34,240 nt of DNA from Nocardia thailandica NBRC 100428 (GCF_000308795.1 NZ_BAGK01000024.1:1-34240); one strand, 5' to 3'; positions 26,074 to 33,864 are shown, numbered from the stretch's first letter. Notes: generated by a model not told the origin, from the sequence alone. Program-made: numbers and translations.

Positions 26074-28032
26074 AAGGTGCTGGGTGCGTGCCCCCTGGAT
26101 TGCCCGGACGGCTGCTCGTGGGAGGTGACCGTCTCCGACGGGGTCGCGGTCGGCCTGCGCGGCAACCGGAACCATCCAGTGACCCGTGGCGCGCTGTGCG
26201 TCAAGGTCAACCGGTACCTCGAACAGGTCGCCTCGCCGGAGCGCATCACCCGCCCGCTGCGGCGCGTCGGCCGCAAGGGCGAGGGCCGGTTCGAGGAGAT
26301 CGGTTGGGACGAGGCGCTCGACGAGATCGCCGAGCGGTTCGCCACGATCGCCGCCGAAGACGGCGCCGAGGCGATCTGGCCCTTCCACGGCACCGGCAGC
26401 CTCGGCCTGATCCAGGGCCTGGAGGGCTTCGGCGGCCGCCGGTTCTTCAACGCCCTCGGCGCGTCCCTGCACGCGCCGACCATCTGCTCGGTCGCGGGCA
26501 CCACCGGGCTGCGCTACACCCTCGGCACCGCGGGCGGCATGGATCCCGAGGACTTCGCGCACTCCCGGCTGATCCTGTTGTGGGGCAACAACACACTCAC
26601 CTCCGGGCACCACCTGTGGAAGTTCGTCCAGGACAGCGGCGCCTACCTGGTCGCGATCGATCCGGTCCGCACCCGCACCGCCGAACGCTGCGACGAGCAC
26701 CTGGCGCCCCTGCCGGGCACCGACGCGGCGCTGGCCTTCGGCCTGATCAACGTCATCGTCTCCCTCGGCGCGGAGGACGCGGACTACCTGGCGGCGCACA
26801 CCACCGGATGGGACGAATTCCGCGTCCACATCGCGGAATTCACCCCGGAGCGCACCGCGGAGATCACCGGCCTCCCGGCGGCGAGCATCGTCGCCCTCGG
26901 GGAGCGGATCGCGCGCACCCGCCCCACCGCCATCCGCGTCTCGCAGGGCATCCAGCGGCACGCGGGCGGCGGCGCGGCCCTGCGCGCGCTCGCCTGCCTG
27001 CCCGGCGTCACCGGGGACTGGGCGATTCCCGGTGGCGGACTGCACTATTCGACCAGCGGCCACTTCCCCCTCGACCTGTACGCGCTGACCCGGCCCGACC
27101 TGCTGCCGAACCCGGTGCGCACCCTGGTCATGACCCAGCTCGGCAGGCAGCTGCTCGAGGCCGCCGACCCGCCCGTGCGGGCCCTGGTGGTGATCGCCGC
27201 CAATCCGGTCGGCTCGAACCCGGATCAGGAGCGGGTGCGCGCGGGCCTCGCGCGCGAGGACCTGTTCACCGTCGTGCTCGAGCACTTCCCGACCGACACC
27301 GTCGACTACGCCGACATCGTCCTGCCCGCCACCATGCAGCCCGAACACCTCGACGTGCTGGCCGCCTACGGCAACCTCTACCTGGTGTGGAACGAGCCCG
27401 CCGTCGCACCACCCGGCGAATGCCTGTCCACCACCGAGACCTTCCGCAGGCTCGCCCGGCGGATGGGGATGACCGAGCCCGCCCTCTACGACTCCGACGA
27501 GGAACTGGCCCGGCAGGTGCTGAAGGGCTACGACCTCGACCGGCTGCGCCGCGACGGCTTCCTGAAGATCGAGCCGGGACCCGTCCCCGCGGGCAGGCTG
27601 GAGTTCGTCTCCGCCCGCGCCGCGGCCGCCGGGGAGGACCCGTTGCCGCGCTACACCCCGCCCGCCGATCCCGGTGCCGGGCTGGTGCTGATCTCGGCCG
27701 CCTCCCATCACTTCCTCAACACCACCTTCGGCAACAATCCCGAACTGCGCCGCCGGGCCGGGGAGAACCGCGTCGTCCTGCACCCGGAGGACGCCGCCGC
27801 GCGGGGGATCGCCGACGGCGCCGCGGTCCGCGTCGCGAACTCCCGTGGCGGGTTCGACGCCGTCGCGGAGGTCTCCGACCGGGTCCGCCCCGGCGTCGCC
27901 GCCACGACGAAGGGCCGCTGGGCCAAGTTCTCCGGCGGGTCGACCGTCAACGCCACGGTGGCCGAACGGGACGCCGACTACGGCGCGGGCGCGGTGTTCC
28001 ACGACAACCGCGTCGAGGTGACCCGTCGCTGA
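26071..28032 (+). CDS. molybdopterin oxidoreductase (formate dehydrogenase-like)
   Basis: A 653-residue member of the DMSO-reductase superfamily. The N-terminal [4Fe-4S] motif is complete: C7-x3-C11-x3-C15-x27-C43. The molybdopterin domain follows (GWDEALDEIAERF; FHGTGSLG; WGNNTLTSGHHLWKF; IDPVRTRTAERCDEHL), then DIVLPATMQPEH and a C-terminal molydopterin-dinucleotide-binding domain (LNTTFGNNPELRRRAG; VRVANSRGG). Cys139 (APTICSVAGTTG) is the probable Mo ligand, replacing selenocysteine. No signal peptide, so cytoplasmic. No partner electron-transfer gene is adjacent. Substrate is not determined; formate, or another oxygen-atom or hydride transfer, is possible. The gene sits between fadA6 and ipdC. 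Confidence 0.9.
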   Translation: MKVLGACPLDCPDGCSWEVTVSDGVAVGLRGNRNHPVTRGALCVKVNRYLEQVASPERITRPLRRVGRKGEGRFEEIGWDEALDEIAERFATIAAEDGAEAIWPFHGTGSLGLIQGLEGFGGRRFFNALGASLHAPTICSVAGTTGLRYTLGTAGGMDPEDFAHSRLILLWGNNTLTSGHHLWKFVQDSGAYLVAIDPVRTRTAERCDEHLAPLPGTDAALAFGLINVIVSLGAEDADYLAAHTTGWDEFRVHIAEFTPERTAEITGLPAASIVALGERIARTRPTAIRVSQGIQRHAGGGAALRALACLPGVTGDWAIPGGGLHYSTSGHFPLDLYALTRPDLLPNPVRTLVMTQLGRQLLEAADPPVRALVVIAANPVGSNPDQERVRAGLAREDLFTVVLEHFPTDTVDYADIVLPATMQPEHLDVLAAYGNLYLVWNEPAVAPPGECLSTTETFRRLARRMGMTEPALYDSDEELARQVLKGYDLDRLRRDGFLKIEPGPVPAGRLEFVSARAAAAGEDPLPRYTPPADPGAGLVLISAASHHFLNTTFGNNPELRRRAGENRVVLHPEDAAARGIADGAAVRVANSRGGFDAVAEVSDRVRPGVAATTKGRWAKFSGGSTVNATVAERDADYGAGAVFHDNRVEVTRR

Positions 28033-28162
28033 GCGAGGTCAGTCGTCGGCTGCGCTGCTATATCGATTCGGCGAATATCTTGCCGGGGTGGAACCGATTC
28101 TTGTCGGTGCGCGTCCAACCCCCGTGAAGGCAATTGCTGGTCGATGACCCTGGGAGACGATG

Positions 28163-28264
28163 ATGGACCCGAAACCGAAGCGTCGCGAACGTTCCCGTGG
28201 CGCGACCTTGGTCGGGCTGGTCGTCGACGGCATCGTGTGGTGTCTCGGCGCCATCTTCAGTTGA
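28163..28264 (+). CDS. candidate 33-residue membrane peptide
   Basis: A short ORF in the 374-bp stretch between the molybdoenzyme and ipdC, the only possible gene I see there. Preceded by GGGAGA (28152-28157), it starts at tandem ATGs (28160 or 28163) and encodes a strongly basic N-terminus (DPKPKRRERSRG) followed by one hydrophobic segment (ATLVGLVVDGIVWCLGAIF) and a stop. The form is that of a single-pass small membrane protein with positive-inside arm. No known family. The rest of the gap (28033-28159) shows only an AT-rich patch around 28058-28080. Confidence 0.5.
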   Translation: MDPKPKRRERSRGATLVGLVVDGIVWCLGAIFS

Positions 28265-28337
28265 GCACCAGCCGGTTTCGCGTTTCCGGTCACGCTTCGG
28301 ACCTGGGAGGTGTGACCTCTCGCTGGTGATACGGCAA

Positions 28338-28371
28338 CAGGGCGGTTCGGCCGATCGGCCGAACCGCCCTG
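28338..28371. terminator. 34-bp perfect palindrome, probable bidirectional terminator
   Basis: Positions 28338-28371 read identically on both strands (centre GGCCGATCGGCC, arms reaching CAGGGCGGTTC). As RNA it forms a 15-bp stem with a 4-nt loop. It lies 36 bp after the ipdC stop on the minus strand and after the small ORF on the plus strand. No T-run follows on either strand. Confidence 0.65.
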
Positions 28372-28380
28372 CCGCGCGTC

Positions 28381-28425
28381 TCAGGAGCCCAGGCGCTCGA
28401 TGATCGTCACGTTCGCGGTGCCTCC
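28381..28425 (-). pseudogene. thiolase 3'-end remnant, inverted repeat arm B
   Basis: On the minus strand these 45 bp encode GGTANVTIIERLGS and a stop, the C-terminus of a FadA6-type thiolase (fadA6 ends GGTANVTIIERLGA). The DNA matches fadA6 25415-25459 at 42 of 45 positions. Nothing upstream on this strand continues the thiolase; instead the fragment begins inside the last codons of ipdC, which reads through it in another frame (ending TEAPRT). It is a decayed gene end left by deletion or rearrangement. Confidence 0.85.
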
Positions 28426-29495
28426 GTTGTCCGCGCCAGCGCGGCGGTGGCCTCGATCCGCTCGACCGCCTCGGCGACGATCCGGTCGATCAGTTCGGCC
28501 ACCGTCGGCAGGTCGTCGATGATGCCGGTCACCTGGCCCGCGGGCAGGACGCCCGCGTCGGTGCGACCCTCGACCAGGCCCGCCTTCGTCAGCATGGCCG
28601 AGTTGGCGGCCATGACGACCTGGGTCCAGGTCAGGTCCTTGGTCTTGCGCATCGCCAGGCCGTCGCGGACCAGCGTCGACCACTTCATGCCGGTCATGGA
28701 CTTGAACTCGGCCGCGTTGCGCACCGCCGCGGACAGGCCGCGCCAGCCGCCGGAGTGTTCGAGCCGGTCGACGAGTTCGGTGTTGAGCATGCGGTGCGGC
28801 ATGCCGTCGACCTTCACCGAGACCACCGTGTCTCCGAGGCCGCGGGCCAGGTACTCCCGCTTCACCTCCTCCGGCACGGTGCTCTCGCGGGTCAGCAGGA
28901 AGCGGGTGCCCATGGCGACGCCGGCGGCACCGTAGGACAGCGCGGCCGCGAGGCCGCGCCCGTCGAAGAAACCGCCCGCGGCGACCACGGGGATGTCGAC
29001 GGCGTCCAGGACCGAGGGCAGCAGCAGCGTCGTGGCGACCGGGCCGGTGTGGCCGCCGCCCTCGCCGCCCTGCACGATCACCGCGTCGGCGCCCCAGGAG
29101 GCGACCTTCACCGCGTGCTTGGCCGCGCCGATGGACGGAACCACCACCACCCCGGCGTCTTTCAGCTTCGCGATGAGATCCTGCTTCGGCGCAAGCGCGA
29201 ACGAGGCGACCTTCACGCGCTCGCGGATGAGCAGGTCGATCCGGTCGACGGCGTCGGTGGCGTCGGCGCGGATGTTGACGCCGAACGGCTTGTCGGTCAG
29301 CGACTTGGTCTTGGCGACGGCCGCCTCGAGTTCCGGGTAGGTCATCGTCGCCGAGGCGAGGATGCCGAGGCCGCCTGCCTCGGCCGTCGCGGCGACCAGG
29401 CGCGGGCCCGCCACCCAGCCCATGCCGGTCTGCACGACCGGATGCTCGATGCCGACCAGATCGGTGAGCGCGGTGCGCAGGCGCTGCTCGCTCAC
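28407..29495 (-). CDS. ipdC: IpdC, flavin-dependent steroid ring reductase/oxidase family (NMO-like)
   Basis: A 362-residue TIM-barrel flavoprotein of the nitronate monooxygenase-like family, homologous to M. tuberculosis Rv3553 (IpdC), which introduces a ring double bond in the HIP-derived CoA thioester before ring opening. Visible are PVVQTGMGWVAGPRLVAATAEAGGLG at the N-terminus, the flavin phosphate region QGGEGGGHTG, and ValAAGGFFDGRGLAAAL with GVAMGTRFLLT. The GTG at 29495 overlaps the ipdB stop (GTGA), with GGAGGTGA as ribosome site. The final five or six residues are encoded by the thiolase remnant, so the natural C-terminus has probably been replaced. Confidence 0.92.
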   Translation of the reverse strand: MSEQRLRTALTDLVGIEHPVVQTGMGWVAGPRLVAATAEAGGLGILASATMTYPELEAAVAKTKSLTDKPFGVNIRADATDAVDRIDLLIRERVKVASFALAPKQDLIAKLKDAGVVVVPSIGAAKHAVKVASWGADAVIVQGGEGGGHTGPVATTLLLPSVLDAVDIPVVAAGGFFDGRGLAAALSYGAAGVAMGTRFLLTRESTVPEEVKREYLARGLGDTVVSVKVDGMPHRMLNTELVDRLEHSGGWRGLSAAVRNAAEFKSMTGMKWSTLVRDGLAMRKTKDLTWTQVVMAANSAMLTKAGLVEGRTDAGVLPAGQVTGIIDDLPTVAELIDRIVAEAVERIEATAALARTTEAPRT

Positions 29496-30250
29496 GCGGT
29501 CACCTCCTTCTCGCGGAAGCCCTTGGGATCGAGCACCGTCCGGATGATGCGCAGCTCCTCCTCGGTGGGCAGGCGGGTCTCGCCCGCGACGCCGAGATCG
29601 GCGATCTCGAAGGAGGTGTTCTCCGCGACCTCGGCGGCGGTGACGCCGGGGTGCAGCGACAGCGCCCGCATGGTGTGGTCCGGGCCGTTGTAGTCGAAGA
29701 CGCCGAGGTTGGTGACCACGCGATGCAGGTGGTGGAAGCGGAAGGCCGGGTTGTCCGGGTCGACCTTGTCGTAGCCGATGCCGGAGACGATGTCGACCCG
29801 CTCGCAGAACACGCGCGCGTTGTGCCGCGGCACGAAGTAGCTGGTGGCGTGGTTGATCGTGTTGCCCGGCGCGCCACGCACGCCGAACATCTGCCGGGTC
29901 GGCCGCTGGAGTGGCCCGAAGGCCGAGAGGTTCTGGTTGCCGAACCGGTCGAGCTGGTTGGCGCCCATGACCACGTGGCGGCGCCCGGAGGCGACCACGT
30001 CGAAGACCTTGGAGAACGGGATCCAGCCCTCGACCGGCGCCTTGCCGCCGATCGGGGGGATCTCGGCGAAGAACAGCGCCTCCCCGTCGGACAGCAGCAG
30101 GTCCGGTTCGAAGGTCAGCCGGGCGAGGCGCGCGCCGATGGTGGTCACGGTGGACATGGGGCTGGCCATGATCTCGCCCGCGCCACGGAAGATCTCGGCC
30201 GCGGCGACCACGCAGACCTCGGCGCGGGTGATCGTGGTGGTCTCGGTCAT
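29492..30250 (-). CDS. ipdB: IpdB, beta subunit of COCHEA-CoA hydrolase
   Basis: A 252-residue class I CoA-transferase-fold protein. With IpdA it forms the hydrolase that opens the last steroid ring (ring C) of COCHEA-CoA. Characteristic segments are MGANQLDRFGNQNLSAFG, GVRGAPGNTINHATSYFVPRH and VVTNLGVFDYNGPDHTMRALSLHPG. Length fits M. tuberculosis IpdB (Rv3552). The ATG overlaps the ipdA stop as ATGA, ensuring stoichiometric synthesis, and its own stop overlaps ipdC. Confidence 0.95.
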   Translation of the reverse strand: MTETTTITRAEVCVVAAAEIFRGAGEIMASPMSTVTTIGARLARLTFEPDLLLSDGEALFFAEIPPIGGKAPVEGWIPFSKVFDVVASGRRHVVMGANQLDRFGNQNLSAFGPLQRPTRQMFGVRGAPGNTINHATSYFVPRHNARVFCERVDIVSGIGYDKVDPDNPAFRFHHLHRVVTNLGVFDYNGPDHTMRALSLHPGVTAAEVAENTSFEIADLGVAGETRLPTEEELRIIRTVLDPKGFREKEVTA

Positions 30251-31122
30251 TTCTGCTCCTCGGCGAAAGCCTTGACGGCGGCCTGGTATTCGTCCTCGGT
30301 GACATCGAGGTAGCGGGCCTTGAACTCCGCCCACGACTCCGGCGTCTCGGCGGCCTCCACGTAGTGACGCTGGAACTTCTCGTCGCGCCCGTAGGAGCCG
30401 GAGAAGGTGAAGTGCGCGCCGCCGGGGGCCTCGACCACGCCGTCGACCATCATCCGGTTGAGGATGATCGACTGCTGCGGAACGGCTTTCACCAGTTCCT
30501 CGGTCTCCACCAGGCGGTCGACCGACAGGAAGCGCTTCTCGGCGGCCAGGGTGTAGATGTCGTCGAAGTACGGGTCGACGCCGGTGTAGGCGGCGTTGCC
30601 GTGCTTGTCGCCGAGGTCGAGGTGCACGAAGGCGGCGTCGAGGTTCAGCGCAGGCATGGCGACGAGGGTCTCGTGCCTGCCGTCGGTCGGGTACGGCGAC
30701 GCGACGGTCTTCAGCTCGCCCTCCCAGAAGTCGAGCACGGCCGAGCCGAGCCCGGCGCGGATCGGGAGGAAGGGCAGGCGGGCGGCGGCGGCCTGCAGGC
30801 CGCACTTGACCATGCCCTCGTCCATCTCGCGGACGGTGATCGCGCCCTCGGTGCGGGCCTTGGCGAACCAGGGGTCGTAGAACGGCGCCGAGTCCAGCGA
30901 CACGAAGCCGTAGTAGGCCTTGCGGACCTTGCCCGCCGAGCACAGCAGGCCCAGGTCGGGTCCGCCGTAGGTGACGACGGTGAGATCGGTGACGTCCGAG
31001 CGCAGCAGGGCGCGGACGAAGGCCATCGGCTTGCGCCGGGAGCCCCACCCGCCCAGGCCGATGGTCATTCCGCTGCGGAGCTCGCCGACGGCCTCGTCGA
31101 GCGTCATTCGCTTGTCGCGCAT
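30247..31122 (-). CDS. ipdA: IpdA, alpha subunit of COCHEA-CoA hydrolase
   Basis: A 291-residue CoA-transferase-fold alpha subunit, homologous to M. tuberculosis Rv3551. Conserved blocks are GMTIGLGGWGSRRKPMAFVRALL, VVTYGGPDLGLLCSAGKV, YYGFVSLDSAPFYDPWFAKAR and APGGAHFTFS. The catalytic Glu of the IpdAB enzyme probably corresponds to Glu102 (REMDEGMV), judged by motif position only. It retains the fold of acyl-CoA transferases but is known to work as a hydrolase. It follows echA20 by 6 bp and overlaps ipdB by 4 bp. Confidence 0.95.
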   Translation of the reverse strand: MRDKRMTLDEAVGELRSGMTIGLGGWGSRRKPMAFVRALLRSDVTDLTVVTYGGPDLGLLCSAGKVRKAYYGFVSLDSAPFYDPWFAKARTEGAITVREMDEGMVKCGLQAAAARLPFLPIRAGLGSAVLDFWEGELKTVASPYPTDGRHETLVAMPALNLDAAFVHLDLGDKHGNAAYTGVDPYFDDIYTLAAEKRFLSVDRLVETEELVKAVPQQSIILNRMMVDGVVEAPGGAHFTFSGSYGRDEKFQRHYVEAAETPESWAEFKARYLDVTEDEYQAAVKAFAEEQK

Positions 31123-31128
31123 GGCTTT

Positions 31129-31893
31129 CTAGTTCCCCTTCTTCTGCGCGGCCAGGTCGTCGTCGAAGCGCGCGCGGATCTCGTCGGCCACGCCCGCGAG
31201 GTTGAGCTCCATGGTGAAGCCCTGCTCGTAGCGGTAGGACCGGTGCACGTCCTGCACGTCGATGCCGTTGAGCGCGCGCTTGGCGGCGCGGATGACGCGG
31301 CCGTCCTTGTTCGCGATGTTCTCCGCGACCTCCATGGCGGCGGCATCGAGTTCGGCGCGCGGGACGACCTTGTAGACCGAGCCGTAGTGGTGCAGCTGCT
31401 GGGCGGTGAGCTTGCCCGCCGTGTAGAACATCGTCCGCATCAGGTGCTGGGGGACGAGGCGGGCCAGGTGGGTGGCCGCGCCGAGCGCGCCGCGATCCAC
31501 CTCGGGCAGGCCGAAGGTGGCGTCGTCGGAGGCCACGATGACGTCCGAGTTGCCGACCAGGCCGATGCCGCCGCCGAGGCAGAAGCCGTTGACCGCCGTC
31601 ACCACCGGCACCTGGCAGTCGTAGACCGCCGCGAAGGCCTCGAAGCAGCCGTGGTTGGCACGGATCAGCGCGGTGTGCCCGGAGTCGGCGTTCATCTCCT
31701 TGATGTCGACGCCCGCGTTGAAGCCGCGGCCCTCGGCGCGCAGCACGACGGCCCGGGTCCGCTGGTCGCGGCCCGCCTCGCGGACGGCGTCGGCCAGGGC
31801 GAACCAGCCGTCGGAAGGCAGTGCGTTGACCGGCGGATAGTCGACCGTGATCACGGTGACGCCGCTGGATTCTGTGCGGCGGTCTATTCCCAT
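31129..31893 (-). CDS. echA20: EchA20, crotonase-fold ring D hydrolase
   Basis: A 254-residue crotonase-fold enzyme homologous to M. tuberculosis Rv3550, which hydrolyses ring D of the HIEC-CoA intermediate. Blocks are VDYPPVNALPSDGWF, EGRGFNAGVDIKEMN, VNGFCLGGGIGLVGNSDVIVA and FGLPEVDRGALGAATHL. Of the two hydratase glutamates only the second is kept (LPEV); the first is Gly, fitting a hydrolase rather than a hydratase. ATG 31893 aligns best with the family start; an ATG four codons upstream (31905) is possible. First gene of the minus-strand echA20-ipdABC operon, 46 bp from the KstR2-type site. Confidence 0.94.
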   Translation of the reverse strand: MGIDRRTESSGVTVITVDYPPVNALPSDGWFALADAVREAGRDQRTRAVVLRAEGRGFNAGVDIKEMNADSGHTALIRANHGCFEAFAAVYDCQVPVVTAVNGFCLGGGIGLVGNSDVIVASDDATFGLPEVDRGALGAATHLARLVPQHLMRTMFYTAGKLTAQQLHHYGSVYKVVPRAELDAAAMEVAENIANKDGRVIRAAKRALNGIDVQDVHRSYRYEQGFTMELNLAGVADEIRARFDDDLAAQKKGN

Positions 31894-31939
31894 CGCGTGT
31901 CCCATCGGTGCGCGTCCGGGCGGAACCCGAGACAAAGCA

Positions 31940-31953
31940 AGCAATTGCTTGGT
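31940..31953. promoter_or_regulatory. second KstR2-type operator, variant
   Basis: AGCAATTGCTTGGT fits AnCAAGnnCTTGnT with one change (CAAT for CAAG). It overlaps a perfect palindrome CAAGCAATTGCTTG (31938-31951) centred 2 bp away. The flanks are the same as at the fadD3/fadE30 site apart from a 4-bp insertion (31942-31945). It serves the divergent echA20 and SDR promoters. Confidence 0.78.
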
Positions 31954-31967
31954 AGGTTAGCACGGTG
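31953..31967 (+). promoter_or_regulatory. candidate -10 and leaderless start of the Rv3549c-like SDR
   Basis: TAGGTT (31953-31958), a TANNNT-type -10 partly inside the KstR2 site, ends 6 bp before the GTG at 31965. There is no Shine-Dalgarno between them, so translation probably starts at the first base of the mRNA. Confidence 0.5.
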
Positions 31968-32750
31968 GCTCTCGAAATCGACCTTTCCGAGCAGATCGTT
32001 CTGGTGACCGGCGGTGTGCGCGGCGTGGGCGCCGGTATCAGCCGGACCCTGCTCGCCGCGGGCGCGACCGTCGTGACCTGCGCCCGGCGCGCTCCCGAGG
32101 AGCCCGTCGCGGCGGGGGACCGGACCGCGGAATTCCTGCCCTGCGACATCCGCGACGCCGACGCCGTCGCCGTGCTCATCGACACCGTGCGCGACCGGCA
32201 CGGCCGGCTCGACCACCTCGTGAACAACGCGGGCGGCGCCCCCTTCGCCCTGGCCGAGACGGCCAGCCCGCGGTTCCACGCCAAGATCGTCGAGCTCAAC
32301 CTGCTCGCCCCGCTGCTCATGGCCCAGGCCGCCAACGCCGTGATGCAGCGCCAGGATTCGGGCGGGTCGATCGTCAACATCTCCAGCGTCAGCGGGCACC
32401 GGCCCTCGCCGGGCACCGCCGCCTACGGCGCGGCCAAGGCCGGGCTGGACAACCTGACCGAGTCGCTGGCCGTGGAGTGGGCGCCGAAGGTGCGGGTCAA
32501 CAGCGTCGTCGTCGGGCCGGTCGAGACCGAGCTCGCGCACCTGCACTACGGGGACGCCGACGGCGTCGCCGCGGTCGGCGCAACCATCCCGCTCGGGCGC
32601 ATGGCCGCCCCCGACGACGTGGGGCGCGCCACCGCGTTCCTCGTCTCCCCGCTGGCCCGCTTCGTCAGCGGCGCGCAGGTGCTCGTCCACGGCGGCGGCG
32701 AGCGTCCCGCCTTCCTGTCGGCCGCCAACGCCGAGAACGCCAAGCTGTAG
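31965..32750 (+). CDS. SDR family oxidoreductase (Rv3549c-like)
   Basis: A 261-residue SDR with VTGGVRGVGAGI (nucleotide motif), NNAGGAP, Ser in NISSVSGH and YGAAK (catalytic Tyr-x3-Lys). Position opposite echA20-ipdABC is that of M. tuberculosis Rv3549c in the KstR2 regulon, whose step is not settled; a hydroxyacyl-CoA dehydrogenase role in ring C/D breakdown is likely. The GTG at 31965 lies directly after the promoter and the KstR2-type operator. Confidence 0.9.
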   Translation: MALEIDLSEQIVLVTGGVRGVGAGISRTLLAAGATVVTCARRAPEEPVAAGDRTAEFLPCDIRDADAVAVLIDTVRDRHGRLDHLVNNAGGAPFALAETASPRFHAKIVELNLLAPLLMAQAANAVMQRQDSGGSIVNISSVSGHRPSPGTAAYGAAKAGLDNLTESLAVEWAPKVRVNSVVVGPVETELAHLHYGDADGVAAVGATIPLGRMAAPDDVGRATAFLVSPLARFVSGAQVLVHGGGERPAFLSAANAENAKL

Positions 32751-32799
32751 CGCGCCGCGCGAGCAGCAACCCCCTACACGGATCGGATCAGAAGGACTC

Positions 32800-33708
32800 A
32801 TGGACAACCAGATCTGCGCAGGTCGCATCGTCATCGTCACCGGCGCGGGCCGCGGCATCGGCCGGGCGCACGCGCTGGCCTTCGCCGCCGCGGGCGCGCG
32901 CGTGGTGGTCAACGACGTCGGGACCGCCCTCGACGGCGCGGCCACCACCGAGACCCCGGCGCAGCAGGTCGTCGCCGAGATCGTGGCCGCGGGCGGCGAG
33001 GCCGTCGCCAACGGGGACGACGTCGCCGACTGGGAGGGCGCGCGCCGCCTCGTCCGCACCGCGATCGACACCTTCGGCGGGCTCGACGTGCTGGTCAACA
33101 ACGCCGGCTTCGTGCGCGACCGGATGCTGGTCAACCTCGGCGAGGACGAGTGGGACGCCGTGGTGCGCGTCCACCTCAAGGGCCACTTCGCCACCATGCG
33201 GCACGCCGCCGAGTACTGGCGCGGCGAGTCCAAGGCGGGCCGCCCGGTCGACGCCCGGGTCATCAACACCAGCTCCGGTGCCGGCCTGCAGGGCAGCGTC
33301 GGTCAGGGCAACTACGGCGCCGCCAAGGCGGGCATCGCGGGGCTCACCCTGACCGCCGCCGCCGAGTTCGGCCGCTACGGCGTCACCGTCAACGCGATCG
33401 CGCCCGCCGCGCGCACCCGCATGACCGAGACGGTCTTCGCCGAGACCATGGCCGCGCCCGAGGACGGCTTCGACGCGATGGCGCCGGAGAACGTCTCGCC
33501 GCTCGTCGTGTGGCTGGGCAGCACCGAGTCGGCCGGGGTGACCGGCCGGATGTTCGAGGTCGAGGGCGGCAAGGTGGCGCTGGCCCAGGGCTGGCGCCAC
33601 GGTGTGCCGGTCGATCGCGGGGCGCGCTGGAATCCGGCCGAACTCGGCCCCGTCGTCGCGGAGCTGATCGAGAAGAGCCCGGCTCCGGAGCCCGTTTACG
33701 GCGCCTGA
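32800..33708 (+). CDS. SDR family oxidoreductase (Rv3548c-like)
   Basis: A 302-residue SDR of the longer MFE-2-like type: VTGAGRGIGRAHALAFA, VNDVGTALDG, NNAGFVRDRM, Ser in NTSSGAG and YGAAK. The C-terminal extension (FEVEGGKVALAQGWRHG and a Pro-rich tail) is typical of hydroxyacyl-CoA dehydrogenases. It matches the place and length of M. tuberculosis Rv3548c. It is probably cotranscribed with the SDR 49 bp upstream and has its own ribosome site (AGAAGGA). It likely oxidises the 3-hydroxyacyl-CoA formed from the HIP side chain; the substrate is inferred. Confidence 0.9.
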   Translation: MDNQICAGRIVIVTGAGRGIGRAHALAFAAAGARVVVNDVGTALDGAATTETPAQQVVAEIVAAGGEAVANGDDVADWEGARRLVRTAIDTFGGLDVLVNNAGFVRDRMLVNLGEDEWDAVVRVHLKGHFATMRHAAEYWRGESKAGRPVDARVINTSSGAGLQGSVGQGNYGAAKAGIAGLTLTAAAEFGRYGVTVNAIAPAARTRMTETVFAETMAAPEDGFDAMAPENVSPLVVWLGSTESAGVTGRMFEVEGGKVALAQGWRHGVPVDRGARWNPAELGPVVAELIEKSPAPEPVYGA

Positions 33709-33778
33709 GCGGGACCTCTCCGGCTGTTCAGAGGTCTTGACGTATTTCCGGTCCACAGCGCGATTGCCGGGCCCCGTT

Positions 33779-33794
33779 TACTATGGGCTACTGT
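33779..33794 (+). promoter_or_regulatory. candidate promoter of the repeat-protein gene
   Basis: TACTAT (33779-33784) and TACTGT (33789-33794) both fit the -10 pattern, 71-86 bp before the ATG at 33865. A TTGACG (33737-33742) is too far upstream to pair with either. Low confidence on which is used. Confidence 0.35.
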
Positions 33795-33864
33795 TCCACG
33801 GACCCGGAGAGTGTCGCGACCGGGGGAAATGCCGCGCTGAATAGCTGAAGGGGTTGACTGGCGC

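Noticed and set aside
26037..28127. Second long frame over the molybdoenzyme
   Set aside because: Arg/Pro/Gly-rich and unrelated to anything; the overlapping frame has the complete Fe-S and molybdopterin motifs.
25460..28380. Transposon bounded by the inverted 45-bp repeats
   Set aside because: The repeats are coding ends of thiolase genes, no transposase lies between them and no target-site duplication is evident; rearrangement is a better explanation.
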